Source: Limnohabitans sp. G3-2 (lineage in GTDB: Bacteria > Pseudomonadota > Gammaproteobacteria > Burkholderiales > Burkholderiaceae_C). Taken from it: DNA of 64,000 nucleotides. The first letter of the stretch is position 1, and each line of letters opens with the position of its first letter. Made by a program: the position numbers and the translations under genes. Where the stretch lies: positions 372,001-436,000 of the forward strand of contig NZ_NESG01000001.1 in NCBI RefSeq assembly GCF_002778275.1, written 5' to 3'. The notes under the pieces are model-generated. The model worked only from the letters and a program-made list of their open reading frames with translations, had not been told where the DNA came from and did no database searches. Shown here in pieces: positions 44,322-53,886 of this stretch.

Positions 44322-45905
44322 TCACGCTTCAGCGCTGCGACCCTTCATCGCGAAGATGCCTTGCGGGCGCTTCTGGATGAAGACGATGATGAATACCAAC
44401 ACCGCAATTTTGGCCAGCACCGCACCGGTCCAACCTTCGAGCAGCTTGTTGGCCAAGCCCAGTCCCAAAGCAGCGTAGACCGTGCCCGCCAGCTGACCCA
44501 CCCCGCCCAGCACCACCACCATGAACGAGTCCACGATGTAGCTCTGCCCCAGGTCCGGGCCGACGTTGCCCACCTGGCTGAGCGCACAACCCGCCAGGCC
44601 TGCAATGCCCGAGCCCAAAGCGAACGCGTAGGTGTCGATGCGGGCGGTGTTCACGCCCATGCACGAAGCCATGGGGCGGTTTTGCGTGACGCCGCGCACA
44701 AACAGACCCAGGCGTGTTTTGCCAATCAACAGCGCCATGCCGACCAGCACCGCAGCGGCAAACACGATGATGAGCACACGGTTCCAAGGCAGTTGCAAAT
44801 TGGGCAGCAGCTGCAGCGAACCGCTCATCCACGAGGGGTTTTCAACGCCCACGTTTTGTGCCCCGAACAAGCTGCGCACGCCTTGCATGAGCACCAAGCT
44901 GATGCCCCAGGTGGCCAGCAATGTTTCAAGGGGGCGGCCATACAAATGCTTGAGCACCGTGCGCTCCATGACGGCGCCCACTAAAGCGGCCGTGAGGAAA
45001 GACACGGGAACCGCCACCAGCAAGTAGGCATCGAATGCGCCCGGCAGGTATTGGCGGAACACGGCTTGAACCACATAGGTGGCGTAGGCCCCGATCATCA
45101 TCAGCTCGCCGTGTGCCATGTTGATCACACCCATCAGGCCGTAGGTGATGGCGAGCCCCAAAGCCACCAACAACAAAATAGAGCCCAGGCTGGCCCCGGT
45201 GAACAAGGTGCCCAGGCGCTCACCCCAGCGCAGACTTTCCTGCACGGCGGTCAATGCCGCTTGAATTTGCTTTTTCACCGCAGGGTCTGGCTCTTGGGCC
45301 AGTTGCTGGTTGAGCAACAGCAAAGTTTCGGGCTGTTGGCTCTCGGCCAGTTCGCCGGCGGCCAACCCTCGCTCATGGGGTAGCTCGCTGACCAGCATGG
45401 CCGCGGCACGCGCTTGGCGCACCAGACTTTGCACGGTGGCATCTTTTTCAGTGGCCAGCGCTTTGTCGAGCAAGGGTCTGCGGCTGGCATCGGGCTCTTT
45501 GAGCAAAGCCAAGGCAGCCAGTCGGCGCACCTTCACATCAGGGCTGAACAATTTCAGGGCCGCCAGGGCCGTGTCCAGTTCACCGCGCAAGCGGTTGTTC
45601 AGCATCACATCTTCGGCCTCTTGCGGCACGGGCAGCGCCTGTCCGGTCACTGGGTTCAGGCCTTGACCATCGCGCACCACCAGCACCTGGTCCTTGGCCA
45701 CCTTGACCACATCGTCGGCCAGCGCTTGCAAAAAAGCAGCGGTCCTCTCGTCCCCTTGGGCCACGGCTTGCGCCAAAGCCTGCACACGCGCATCGCTTTC
45801 GCCCACGGAAATCGCCAGGGCTTCGTCCATGGTCAAAGCGTGCGCTGCCGACAGACCCCACACAGCGCTGGCGATCCACGTGGCTTTCAAAATCCATCGT
45901 TTCAT
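44322..45905 (-). CDS. urtB: urea ABC transporter permease UrtB
   Basis: 527 residues. A signal-like N-terminus (MKRWILKATWIASAVWGLSAAHA) and a helical, HEAT-like periplasmic region to about residue 230 (VRRLAALALLKEPDASRRPLLDKALA) precede a LivH-type permease domain with MGVINMAHGELMMIGAYATYVVQ. The extra N-terminal region is normal for UrtB. The ATG at 45905 has AAGAG 9 bases upstream. It is separated from urtA by a strong hairpin. Confidence 0.92.
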   Translation of the reverse strand: MKRWILKATWIASAVWGLSAAHALTMDEALAISVGESDARVQALAQAVAQGDERTAAFLQALADDVVKVAKDQVLVVRDGQGLNPVTGQALPVPQEAEDVMLNNRLRGELDTALAALKLFSPDVKVRRLAALALLKEPDASRRPLLDKALATEKDATVQSLVRQARAAAMLVSELPHERGLAAGELAESQQPETLLLLNQQLAQEPDPAVKKQIQAALTAVQESLRWGERLGTLFTGASLGSILLLVALGLAITYGLMGVINMAHGELMMIGAYATYVVQAVFRQYLPGAFDAYLLVAVPVSFLTAALVGAVMERTVLKHLYGRPLETLLATWGISLVLMQGVRSLFGAQNVGVENPSWMSGSLQLLPNLQLPWNRVLIIVFAAAVLVGMALLIGKTRLGLFVRGVTQNRPMASCMGVNTARIDTYAFALGSGIAGLAGCALSQVGNVGPDLGQSYIVDSFMVVVLGGVGQLAGTVYAALGLGLANKLLEGWTGAVLAKIAVLVFIIVFIQKRPQGIFAMKGRSAEA

Positions 45906-45956
45906 CTTGAACATCTCTTGGTCGAGCGAGCAGTCGCCCCTTCGGTCATCTTTCAG

Positions 45957-45988
45957 AAAAAGGGGAGGGACTGTGCCCTCCCCTTTTT
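45957..45988 (-). terminator. hairpin between urtA and urtB
   Basis: AAAAAGGGGAGGG pairs perfectly with CCCTCCCCTTTTT around the loop actgtg. Read on the minus strand it ends in a T-run. It probably lets only part of the transcription from urtA reach urtBCDE, which fits the higher need for binding protein. Confidence 0.85.
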
Positions 45989-46007
45989 TCAGAACGCGTT
46001 CAAACGA

Positions 46008-47288
46008 TCACTTCTTGGCAGGTTCGTCAGGCTTGACGTCGTTACCTGGAATGAAGGGGCTCCATGGCTTGGCCTTGACGGGGCCAGGGGTCTTCCAGAC
46101 CACGTTGAACTGGCCGTCGGCCTTGATCTCGCCGATGAACACCGACTTGTGCAAGTGGTGGTTTTTCTCGTCCATCTTGCTGGTGATACCGCTTGGCGCC
46201 TTGAAGGTCTGACCGGCCATGGCCGCGATCACCTTGTCGGTGTCAGTGGTCTTGGCTTTTTCCACCGCCTGCTTCCACATGTTGATGCCGATGTAAGTGG
46301 CTTCCATCGGATCGTTGGTCAAAGGCTTGTCTTTGTGACCCGCGATGTTTTTGGCCTTGGCATAAGCCGCCCACTTCTTGGTGAACTCGTCGTTGGCCGG
46401 GTTCTTGATGCTCATGAAGTAGTTCCATGCGGCCAGGTGACCGACCAAAGGCTTGGTGTCCACGCCGCGCAGTTCTTCTTCACCGACCGAGAAGGCCACG
46501 ACGGGCACGTCTTTGGCTTTCAGGCCCGCGTTGCCCAGTTCTTTGTAGAAAGGCACGTTGGAGTCACCGTTGATGGTGGAGACCACGGCCGTCTTGCCGC
46601 CCGCAGAGAATTTCTTCACATCGGCCACGATGGTTTGGTAATCGCTGTGGCCAAACGGGGTGTATTTTTCGTCAATGTCTTTGTCGGCCACGCCTTTGCT
46701 TTTCAGGTAGGCACGCAAGATTTTGTTGGTGGTGCGGGGGTACACATAGTCGGTGCCCAGCAAGACCCAGCGCTTGGCTGCGCCGCCTTCTTTGCTCATC
46801 AGGTAATCGACGGCCGGGATGGCCTGCTGGTTGGGCGCAGCGCCGGTGTAGAACACGTTTTTGCTGAGTTCTTCACCTTCGTACTGCACGGGGTAGAACA
46901 GCAAGCCGTTCATTTCTTCCACCACGGGCAAGACCGATTTGCGCGACACCGAAGTCCAGCAACCGAAGATCACCGAGACTTTGTCTTGGCCGAGCAGTTG
47001 TTTGGTTTTTTCAGCGAACAGGGGCCAGTTGGAAGCCGGGTCCACGATCACGGGCTCGAGCTTTTTGCCGAGCACGCCACCTTTGGCGTTGATTTCATCA
47101 ATGGCCATGAGCACCGTGTCTTTGAGCACGGTCTCGGAAATGGCCATGGTGCCCGACAGGCTGTGCAGCACGCCCACCTTGATGGTGTTGCCCGCTTGCG
47201 CTTGGGCTTGGCTGGCCAACGTCAGGCTGCCAGCGGCGATGGCGGCGGCGGTTGCGAGGGCTTTGAGATGGCCACGACGATTCATCAT
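46008..47288 (-). CDS. urtA: urea ABC transporter substrate-binding protein UrtA
   Basis: 426 residues. The N-terminus MMNRRGHLKALATAAAIAAGSLTLASQAQA is a signal peptide with a twin arginine. It is followed by NTIKVGVLHSLSGTMAISETVLKDT and FGCWTSVSRKSVLPVVEEMNGLLFYPVQYEG, which are UrtA hallmarks. It captures urea in the periplasm. GGAG lies 7 bases before the ATG at 47288. It is divergent from ureA behind a sigma-54-type promoter. Confidence 0.95.
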   Translation of the reverse strand: MMNRRGHLKALATAAAIAAGSLTLASQAQAQAGNTIKVGVLHSLSGTMAISETVLKDTVLMAIDEINAKGGVLGKKLEPVIVDPASNWPLFAEKTKQLLGQDKVSVIFGCWTSVSRKSVLPVVEEMNGLLFYPVQYEGEELSKNVFYTGAAPNQQAIPAVDYLMSKEGGAAKRWVLLGTDYVYPRTTNKILRAYLKSKGVADKDIDEKYTPFGHSDYQTIVADVKKFSAGGKTAVVSTINGDSNVPFYKELGNAGLKAKDVPVVAFSVGEEELRGVDTKPLVGHLAAWNYFMSIKNPANDEFTKKWAAYAKAKNIAGHKDKPLTNDPMEATYIGINMWKQAVEKAKTTDTDKVIAAMAGQTFKAPSGITSKMDEKNHHLHKSVFIGEIKADGQFNVVWKTPGPVKAKPWSPFIPGNDVKPDEPAKK

Positions 47289-47358
47289 GAGATCACTCCA
47301 ATCAGGAAAGTAGGTTGTTGAAACAAACACGCGGAGACTTGCAACGCTGAACCCACTC

Positions 47359-47375
47359 TTGCAATCACCGTGCCA
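47359..47375 (-). promoter_or_regulatory. sigma-54 promoter of urtA
   Basis: On the minus strand TGGCACGGTGATTGCAA matches TGGCACG-N4-TTGCA fully, GG and GC ten bases apart. The transcript would start about 60 bases before the urtA ATG. Confidence 0.8.
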
Positions 47376-47449
47376 ACTTCAGGGAGAACCCTGATGCACC
47401 CCGGATGGCGCGGCTGTTTCCCTAGAAAAAAGATGAGCGCTCTATAAGG

Positions 47450-47465
47450 GGGCACAGTCTTTGCT
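47450..47465 (+). promoter_or_regulatory. sigma-54 promoter of ureA
   Basis: GGGCACAGTCTTTGCT has the -24 GG at 47451-47452 and the -12 GC at 47463-47464, ten bases apart. The first T of the TGGCAC consensus is G here. The ureA ATG is 47 bases further on. Confidence 0.65.
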
Positions 47466-47510
47466 ACATTGATGGGATCGAATGCACCCACTCTTTCAGA
47501 ACGCACCAAA

Positions 47511-47813
47511 ATGGAACTCACGCCTCGCGAAAAAGACAAGCTGCTCATCTTCACAGCCGCACTTTTGGCCGAACGCCGCAAGGCGCGCGGTCTGAAATTG
47601 AACTACCCCGAAGCCATCGCTTTGATCTGCGCCGCCGTCATGGAAGGCGCACGGGATGGGAAGACCGTGGCCCAATTGATGAGCGAAGGCCGCACCGTTT
47701 TGACGCGTGCCGATGTGATGGACGGCATCGCTGAAATGATCCCCGACATCCAAGTCGAAGCCACTTTCCCAGATGGCACCAAATTGGTGACCGTGCACCA
47801 ACCCATCGTTTGA
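47511..47813 (+). CDS. ureA: urease gamma subunit UreA
   Basis: 100 residues, the normal gamma-subunit length. [39 protein letters not shown] and the C-terminal HQPIV are diagnostic. It forms the urease core with UreB and UreC. First gene of ureA-x-BCEFG. Confidence 0.96.
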   Translation: MELTPREKDKLLIFTAALLAERRKARGLKLNYPEAIALICAAVMEGARDGKTVAQLMSEGRTVLTRADVMDGIAEMIPDIQVEATFPDGTKLVTVHQPIV

Positions 47814-47831
47814 GAACACGCAGGAGCTGAC

Positions 47832-48002
47832 ATGAAAAAAATCGCCTTCACACTTTCTTTGGCCTTCTCGCAACTGGCCAGCAACGCTGTCGCACACGAC
47901 GGTCACGGCCTGGGGGGCCCGCACTGGCATGCCACCGATGCGCTGGGTTTTGTGGTCGCTGCAGCCTTGGTGGCTGCGGCGGTTTATTTCGGCAAAAAGT
48001 GA
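47832..48002 (+). CDS. 56-residue His-rich exported/membrane peptide between ureA and ureB
   Basis: AGGAG lies 5-6 bases before the ATG. Residues 1-21 look like a signal or first membrane segment. [15 protein letters not shown] (about residues 22-36) has four histidines and two aspartates, then a hydrophobic stretch [17 protein letters not shown] ends in KK. It starts 18 bases after ureA and stops 7 bases before ureB, so it is co-transcribed with urease. A metal-handling role for nickel is inferred from the His motif and place; no function is known to me. Confidence 0.72.
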   Translation: MKKIAFTLSLAFSQLASNAVAHDGHGLGGPHWHATDALGFVVAAALVAAAVYFGKK

Positions 48003-48009
48003 GCCCCGC

Positions 48010-48315
48010 ATGATTCCCGGTGAACTGTTGATCGACCCCGGCCAACACGACTTGAACGTGGGCCGTCGCACCTGCACCCTGGTGGTGCAAAACGCCAGTG
48101 ACCGCCCCATTCAGGTGGGGTCGCACTACCACTTTGCAGAAACCAATGGCGGGCTGAGCTTTGACCGCGCTGCTGCGCGTGGCATGCGCTTGAACATTGC
48201 ATCGGGCACGGCCGTGCGCTTTGAGCCCGGCCAGCAACGCACCGTGGAGCTGGTGGACTACGCGGGTGACCGGGTGGTCTATGGCTTTCGCGGTTTAACG
48301 CAAGGAAAACTCTGA
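48010..48315 (+). CDS. ureB: urease beta subunit UreB
   Basis: 101 residues. [46 protein letters not shown] is the UreB hallmark. The next gene ureC begins one base after its stop. A structural subunit of urease. Confidence 0.96.
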   Translation: MIPGELLIDPGQHDLNVGRRTCTLVVQNASDRPIQVGSHYHFAETNGGLSFDRAAARGMRLNIASGTAVRFEPGQQRTVELVDYAGDRVVYGFRGLTQGKL

Positions 48316-48316
48316 C

Positions 48317-50035
48317 ATGGCCCACATCGACAAACGTGCGTACGCCGAGATGTTCGGCCCCACCGTGGGCAACCGCGTTCGCCTGGCCGACACCGCCTTG
48401 CTTGTCGAGGTTGAAAAAGACTTCACCTTGCTGGCAGGTGGCTACGGCGAAGAGGTCAAGTTCGGCGGCGGCAAGACGATCCGCGACGGCATGTCGCAAT
48501 CGCAGCGCACCAACGCCGAGGGCGCGATGGACTGCGTGCTGACCAACGCGCTCATCATCGACCACTGGGGCATTGTCAAAGCCGACATTGGCCTCAAGGG
48601 CAACCGCATCGCCGCCATTGGCAAAGCGGGTAACCCGGACACGCAGCCGGGCGTGGACATCGTGATTGGCCCGGGCACCGAAATCATCAGCTGCGAAGGC
48701 CTGATCGTCACCGCAGGCGGCATCGACTCGCACATCCACTTCATTGCACCCCAACAGATCGACGAAGCGCTGGCCAGCGGCGTGACCACCATGCTGGGCG
48801 GCGGCACGGGCCCGGCCACCGGCACTTTTGCCACCACCTGCACGCCCGGGCCTTTCAACATCGAGCGCATGATGCAGGCGGCCGACGCCTTCCCGATGAA
48901 CCTGGGCTTTTTGGGCAAGGGCAATGCCAGCTTGCCAGCTGCGCTGCACGAGCAGATCAGCGCAGGCGCAATTGGTTTGAAGCTGCACGAAGACTGGGGC
49001 ACGACGCCTGCGTCCATCGACAACTGCCTGAGCGTGGCCGAAGCCACTGACACGCAGGTGGCCATCCACACCGACACGCTCAACGAATCGGGCTTTGTGG
49101 AAGACACGGTGGCCGCCTTCAAGGGCCGCACCATCCACACCTTCCACACCGAAGGCGCGGGCGGCGGGCACGCACCCGACATTTTGAAAGTGGTGGGCGA
49201 GGCCAACGTGCTGCCCTCTTCCACCAACCCCACGCGCCCCTACACCATCAACACGCTCGACGAGCATGTGGACATGTTGATGGTCTGCCACCACCTCGAC
49301 CCGGCGATTGCCGAAGACCTGGCCTTTGCCGAGAGCCGCATCCGCAAGGAAACCATCGCGGCCGAAGACATCCTGCACGACCTGGGCGCCATCAGCATGA
49401 TGAGCAGCGACAGCCAGGCCATGGGCCGGGTGGGCGAGGTCATCATCCGCACCTGGCAGACCGCGCACAAAATGAAGCAGCAGCGCGGCAGCCTGCCCGG
49501 CGACACCGAACGTCACGACAACGCCCGCGTCAAACGCTACCTCGCCAAATACACGATCAACCCCGCGATCGCACACGGCATGAGCCACGAAGTGGGCAGC
49601 ATTGAGGTGGGCAAGTGGGCGGACTTGGTGATCTGGAAGCCAGCCTTCTTTGGCGTCAAACCCGCCATCGTCATGAAAGGCGGCTTCATCGCGCTGGCCG
49701 CCATGGGCGACCCGAACGCGTCCATTCCCACCCCCCAGCCTGTGCACTACCGCCCCATGTTTGGCAGCTTTGGCGGGGCGCTTGCGCGCGGCTCGCTGAC
49801 CTTTGTCTCGCAAGCGGGTTGGCAAGCGGGCGTGGGTGCGCGTTATGGCCTGGCCAAAACACTGAGCGCGGTGAAAAACATCCGCCAAGTGGGTAAGAAG
49901 GACATGGTCCACAATGACTACGCGCCCCGCATGGAAGTCGATGCACAGACCTACGCGGTGCGCGCCGACGGCCAGTTGCTGGTGTGTGAACCCGCCACCA
50001 GCCTGCCCATGACGCAACGCTACTTTCTGTTCTGA
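48317..50035 (+). CDS. ureC: urease alpha (catalytic) subunit UreC
   Basis: 572 residues, the full family length. The nickel ligands and carbamylated lysine lie in [10 protein letters not shown] and [18 protein letters not shown] holds the flap cysteine and [32 protein letters not shown] the further active-site region. It hydrolyses urea to ammonia and carbamate. Its stop overlaps the ureE start by one base (TGATG). Confidence 0.97.
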   Translation: MAHIDKRAYAEMFGPTVGNRVRLADTALLVEVEKDFTLLAGGYGEEVKFGGGKTIRDGMSQSQRTNAEGAMDCVLTNALIIDHWGIVKADIGLKGNRIAAIGKAGNPDTQPGVDIVIGPGTEIISCEGLIVTAGGIDSHIHFIAPQQIDEALASGVTTMLGGGTGPATGTFATTCTPGPFNIERMMQAADAFPMNLGFLGKGNASLPAALHEQISAGAIGLKLHEDWGTTPASIDNCLSVAEATDTQVAIHTDTLNESGFVEDTVAAFKGRTIHTFHTEGAGGGHAPDILKVVGEANVLPSSTNPTRPYTINTLDEHVDMLMVCHHLDPAIAEDLAFAESRIRKETIAAEDILHDLGAISMMSSDSQAMGRVGEVIIRTWQTAHKMKQQRGSLPGDTERHDNARVKRYLAKYTINPAIAHGMSHEVGSIEVGKWADLVIWKPAFFGVKPAIVMKGGFIALAAMGDPNASIPTPQPVHYRPMFGSFGGALARGSLTFVSQAGWQAGVGARYGLAKTLSAVKNIRQVGKKDMVHNDYAPRMEVDAQTYAVRADGQLLVCEPATSLPMTQRYFLF

Positions 50036-50673
50036 TGATCCTCTGCTCCAAACTCATGCCGCAAGGCCGTGGCCTGGCCCGTGTGCTGGTGCATCGCGCC
50101 AGCACCATCACGCTCGACTGGGACACCCGACAAAAAAGCCGCTTTGACGCCACAGACAGCGCTGGGCGCGCCCTGGGCGTGTTTTTAGCCCGGGGCAGCG
50201 TGGTGCGCGGTGGCGATGTGCTGGTGGCCGAAGACGGCTCACTCGTTCGTGTGCAAGCCGCCCCACAAAGCGTGCTGCGCATCACCGCTTGCAGCGAACA
50301 CGGCTCGCCTTTTGACCTGACCCGCGCCGCCTACCACCTGGGCAACCGCCATGTGCCCATCGAGCTGCAACCCGACCACCTGAAGATTGAGCCCGACCAT
50401 GTGCTGGCCGACATGCTGCGCGCCATGCACATGACGGTGGTGCAGGTCTCAGAGCCCTTTGAGCCTGAAAACGGCGCGTATGGTGAGCACGCCTCTGGGC
50501 ATGGCGGGCATGGGCATGGGCACAGCCACGATCACGATCACGATCACAGTCATGCGACCCCGCTCCCGACCACGGCCACGGCCACGGCCACACCCAAACG
50601 CATCGCCATTCCCATCCGCGCTGCCGCGGCCGCGCCCCATGTGCATGGCCCGCACTGCAAACATGACCACTGA
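50035..50673 (+). CDS. ureE: urease nickel chaperone UreE with His-rich tail
   Basis: 212 residues. The N-terminal UreE domain (about 1-140) includes [29 protein letters not shown], with the nickel-site histidines. The tail from about residue 150 is [25 protein letters not shown], then a TATATATPK stretch and a second His cluster, [11 protein letters not shown], suited to nickel storage. Repeats of GATCAC and GGCCAC hexamers encode parts of this tail. It overlaps ureC and ureF. Confidence 0.93.
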   Translation: MILCSKLMPQGRGLARVLVHRASTITLDWDTRQKSRFDATDSAGRALGVFLARGSVVRGGDVLVAEDGSLVRVQAAPQSVLRITACSEHGSPFDLTRAAYHLGNRHVPIELQPDHLKIEPDHVLADMLRAMHMTVVQVSEPFEPENGAYGEHASGHGGHGHGHSHDHDHDHSHATPLPTTATATATPKRIAIPIRAAAAAPHVHGPHCKHDH

Positions 50674-51352
50674 GTCCGCGCCTTCGGGCCTGCTGCAGCT
50701 GATCTGGCTTGCCTCACCGGCTTTGCCCATCGGTGGGTTTTCCTACTCCGAGGGCCTGGAAGCGGCCATCGAGCAAGTCCTGGTGCACGACGAACACAGC
50801 GCCACCGACTGGGTGGTGGACCAACTGCACCTGACGCAGTCGCGTGGCGACATGTCGGTGCTGGCGCAAGCGATTCCCGCCTGGCAAAACCACGACACTG
50901 CCCGATTGCAAGCCCTGAACGACTGGGTCATGACCACCCGCGAAACCGCTGAGATGCGCTTGCAAACCGAACAAATGGGCCGCTCTCTGCTCGACTGGCT
51001 GCGCAACCTGCAGCAAGCCAGCGGCGAGCAATTGCGGCTGTGCGCCAACTTGCCCGTGACCTACCCACTGGCCATGGCGCTGGCACTTTCCCTGGCCAAA
51101 ACGCCGCTGGACCATGCCCTGCAAGCCTGCGCTTTTGGTTGGGCCGAGAACATGACGCAAGCTGCGCTCAAGTCAGTGCCTTTGGGCCAAAGTGCGGGCC
51201 AACGCATGCTGGCCCGGCTCGCCCGAGAGATCCCTGTGGCGGTGCAAACCGCCTTGCATGTGTCCGACGAGGACCGCCAAGCCTTCAGCCCCATGCTGGC
51301 CATCCTGTCGGCCCGCCACGAAACCCAATACTCCCGAATTTTCCGATCATGA
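50663..51352 (+). CDS. ureF: urease accessory protein UreF
   Basis: 229 residues from the ATG at 50663, overlapping the ureE stop; the longer frame lies inside ure[29 protein letters not shown] is the UreF signature. Together with UreD it recruits UreG to apo-urease and helps coordinate GTP-dependent nickel insertion. Confidence 0.93.
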   Translation: MTTESAPSGLLQLIWLASPALPIGGFSYSEGLEAAIEQVLVHDEHSATDWVVDQLHLTQSRGDMSVLAQAIPAWQNHDTARLQALNDWVMTTRETAEMRLQTEQMGRSLLDWLRNLQQASGEQLRLCANLPVTYPLAMALALSLAKTPLDHALQACAFGWAENMTQAALKSVPLGQSAGQRMLARLAREIPVAVQTALHVSDEDRQAFSPMLAILSARHETQYSRIFRS

Positions 51353-52008
51353 GCTCTGCACTGCACCACATCCCGAACCGCACCCAAAAACTGCCGCCCC
51401 TGCGCGTGGGCATCGGCGGGCCGGTCGGCTCCGGCAAAACCACATTGCTCGAGATGCTGTGCAAAAACATGCGCGAGCGCTGGGACCTGATCGCCATCAC
51501 CAACGACATCTACACCAAGGAAGACCAGCGCCTGCTCACCGTGAGCGGCGCCCTGCCTGCGGAGCGCATCATGGGCGTGGAAACGGGCGGCTGCCCGCAC
51601 ACGGCCATCCGCGAAGACGCGTCCATCAACCTCGAAGCCATCGACCGCATGCTCGAGAAGTTTCCGAATGCCGACGTCGTCTTCATCGAGAGCGGCGGTG
51701 ACAACCTCGCCGCCACCTTCAGCCCCGAACTGAGTGACCTCACCATCTATGTGATCGACGTGGCTGCAGGCGAAAAGATCCCCCGCAAGGGCGGGCCCGG
51801 CATCACCAAGAGCGATTTGTTCGTCATCAACAAGACCGATTTGGCGCCCCATGTGGGCGCCGACTTGCAGGTGATGCGCGACGACACCCAACGCATGCGG
51901 CCCAATCCCGAAACACGCCCCTGGGTGATGACCAACCTCAAAACGCTGGACGGCCTGGCCGAGGTGGTCGCCTTCATTGAAAAGCGCGGGATGCTCGGCC
52001 AGGCTTGA
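51349..52008 (+). CDS. ureG: urease accessory GTPase UreG
   Basis: 219 residues from the ATG at 51349, which overlaps the ureF stop (ATGA). P-loop [37 protein letters not shown] with the CPH metal motif, [17 protein letters not shown] and [10 protein letters not shown] are all present. It supplies the GTP hydrolysis that loads nickel into UreC. Confidence 0.96.
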   Translation: MSSALHHIPNRTQKLPPLRVGIGGPVGSGKTTLLEMLCKNMRERWDLIAITNDIYTKEDQRLLTVSGALPAERIMGVETGGCPHTAIREDASINLEAIDRMLEKFPNADVVFIESGGDNLAATFSPELSDLTIYVIDVAAGEKIPRKGGPGITKSDLFVINKTDLAPHVGADLQVMRDDTQRMRPNPETRPWVMTNLKTLDGLAEVVAFIEKRGMLGQA

Positions 52009-52041
52009 ACGACGTCATTAGTCGTTACAATGACCCCCCAA

Positions 52042-52129
52042 GGAAGCGTGGCAGAGTGGTCGATTGCACCGGTCTTGAAAACCGGCGACTCGAAAGGGTC
52101 CGTGAGTTCGAATCTCACCGCTTCCGCCA
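52042..52129 (+). tRNA. tRNA-Ser (anticodon UGA)
   Basis: The acceptor stem GGAAGCG pairs with CGCTTCC, followed by discriminator G and encoded CCA. The anticodon loop CTTGAAA in the stem CCGGT/ACCGG gives TGA. A long variable arm follows, as in serine tRNAs, and the T loop is TTCGAAT in GTGAG/CTCAC. It starts 33 bases after ureG. Confidence 0.95.
52116..52129 (+). repeat. attachment-site repeat at the tRNA-Ser 3' end
   Basis: CACCGCTTCCGCCA, the last 14 bases of tRNA-Ser, is repeated exactly at 55559-55572. Such direct repeats of a tRNA end mark integrated elements. Confidence 0.7.
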
Positions 52130-52617
52130 GTGCCTTCCCTGCAACCGGCATGGATGCTAGGTTTACTGGTTATCTGCAATATCCAGCCCACATTTCTATA
52201 CACACGCCCACTTAAAAAACCTTGGTCGTTGCCATGGTCTCGGAGTGTCGGCCGTTGCCCCTGCGACTTTTGATTGCTCCCTGCCTAGGTCGACTTTAGG
52301 GGGGGTGGGGTCTTGGCCGTTGCAAATAAGTTGCTGCACCCGCCTATTCGCCCAAAAAGGCAATTAGGCCTTTTTTGTGACACCGGTGCAATGAGAGCGG
52401 AAACGGTGGTGTCAAGACGGTTTGCTAGCTTTAGCAAGGTGTCTAGGCTTGGGGGATGAGATACCTAGTTTTTAATTTTAGCTACTTTCTAATAAATTAT
52501 TGCCAAGTGAGCAATCCTTAATATATAAGTAAAAAATATTGTTTGGAGGGTTAGTACTGATTGATAGATTCAATCTATAGGTGGTTAAATTTAACAAATT
52601 TATAGAGAAAGCTACAA
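52130..52617. other. 488-bp AT-rich stretch, no supported gene
   Basis: No convincing reading frame. It holds a short hairpin AAAAAGGC-aattag-GCCTTTTT near 52354-52376, which resembles a weak terminator, and one copy of an imperfect direct repeat (52313-52357). The last 150 bases are strongly AT-rich and probably contain the promoter of the lipoprotein gene. Confidence 0.5.
52313..52357 (+). repeat. imperfect direct repeat, copy 1
   Basis: This starts TTGGCCGTTGCAAATAAGTT and ends CGCCCAAAA; a related copy lies at 53912-53958, with the AAATAAGTT core exact. The two copies flank the lipoprotein gene. Confidence 0.5.
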
Positions 52618-53886
52618 ATGTTTAAAAGATTCCTTGTTCCAACTCTTGCCAGTTTGATGCTGCTTGTTTCTTGCGGTGGTGACACGATCACATCTGGCGG
52701 CTCGGGCGGCTCGGGCCAAACATACCGTGTGAAGGTCATGGTTTCCGGCTTACCTTTCGGGGAATCCATTTTGCTTTATAACAACCAAATTGATGCTTTG
52801 AATCTGAGGGTAAATGGTGCTTTGACACAATTTCCGAGTGCTTTGTCTTCAGGTGACGCATACGCAGTTACTGTCAAGGAAAAACCGCTAGGATACCAAT
52901 GCTCTGTGAGCAATGGTGTTGGAACCGCAAGTGCCAACATCAGTAACGTAACAATACTTTGCAAACAAAATTACACCGTATCAACAATAGCAACTTTCTC
53001 CAATACTAATTGGGACCACCGCGGCAATACATTGGTTATGGATACTAATGGCAATTTTTTTCTGGCATCAAGTCAGGAGCATGTAATTTATAAAATTACG
53101 CCTTCTGGTGTAATATCGGTCTACGCTGGGTCTATTAATGGATATTTAGATGCCAATAGTACATTAGCACAGTTTTCTTTCCCTCAATCGTTGCAATTGG
53201 ATTCGGCTGGCAATCTCTATGTTTATGATTCAAATTACCAACATATAAGAAAAGTAGCACCAAATGGTGATGTCACCACCATAGCGACAACTTCCTACTA
53301 TGGTGGCTCTATGGTTTTGAATGATAATGGTGATCTGATACAAACTGACCTTTGGAATGGCAAAATTCTCAGAAAAATCAACCCACTAACTGGTGTTATT
53401 ACTGATTTTGCTGGTAGCAGTTCACTCCCTGGATATGCCAATGGATTGGCGGGGGCGGCAAGATTTCAAAATATAGGCACCTATACGTTGGGTTTAAATA
53501 ATAAATTATATATATCAGATAATGCTCCATATATACGTCAAGTCGACACATCTGGCATGGTTACAAATTTTGTTGGCTCAGGGAATCCATCATTAATTGA
53601 AGGAGTAGGTATTGATGCATCAGTTCCAGGTGGTGCCAATCTTTTTTCTGACAAACTTGGTAACATATTCGCAGCCTCAAATATCCGGAATGGTCTGGCT
53701 ATTTCCAAAATAACTCCTTCAGGAGCATTGGAAGTTATTTATAGTCAAACTACCTTTGCTGTTATAGATAGTACTCCAGCTATAATTGGATTATTTCAAG
53801 ATTTCAGATCGCCAATTGTGGATAATAATGCAAATATATATTTTATGGATGGACAATACTTAAGAAAGTTGTCGCCAAATATTTAA
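52618..53886 (+). CDS. NHL-repeat lipoprotein
   Basis: 422 residues. A signal peptide ends in the lipobox LLVSC (Cys about residue 19), followed by a Gly/Ser-rich linker and a small beta domain with two cysteines (about residues 35-115). From about residue 125 run NHL-type propeller repeats, e.g. LQLDSAGNLYVYDSNYQHIRKVAPNGDVTTIA and LGLNNKLYISDNAPYIRQVDTSGMVTNFVG. Surface or periplasmic binding is likely; no enzyme motif is seen. AT-rich codon use contrasts with the rest of the window, indicating transfer. Start: ATG with AGAGAAAG upstream. Confidence 0.82.
   Translation: MFKRFLVPTLASLMLLVSCGGDTITSGGSGGSGQTYRVKVMVSGLPFGESILLYNNQIDALNLRVNGALTQFPSALSSGDAYAVTVKEKPLGYQCSVSNGVGTASANISNVTILCKQNYTVSTIATFSNTNWDHRGNTLVMDTNGNFFLASSQEHVIYKITPSGVISVYAGSINGYLDANSTLAQFSFPQSLQLDSAGNLYVYDSNYQHIRKVAPNGDVTTIATTSYYGGSMVLNDNGDLIQTDLWNGKILRKINPLTGVITDFAGSSSLPGYANGLAGAARFQNIGTYTLGLNNKLYISDNAPYIRQVDTSGMVTNFVGSGNPSLIEGVGIDASVPGGANLFSDKLGNIFAASNIRNGLAISKITPSGALEVIYSQTTFAVIDSTPAIIGLFQDFRSPIVDNNANIYFMDGQYLRKLSPNI

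Noticed and set aside
47395..47411. NtrC-like site TGCACC-N5-TGGCGC between urtA and ureA
   Set aside because: The second half-site deviates from GGTGCA in several bases; too weak to annotate.
47984..50017. 677-codon open frame antisense to ureC
   Set aside because: A shadow of ureB/ureC; the plus strand has catalytic urease motifs throughout.
50500..50600. Short hexamer repeats that might suggest a CRISPR or minisatellite
   Set aside because: They are in-frame coding repeats of the UreE His tail; there are no spacers and no cas genes, and no CRISPR array was seen anywhere in the window.
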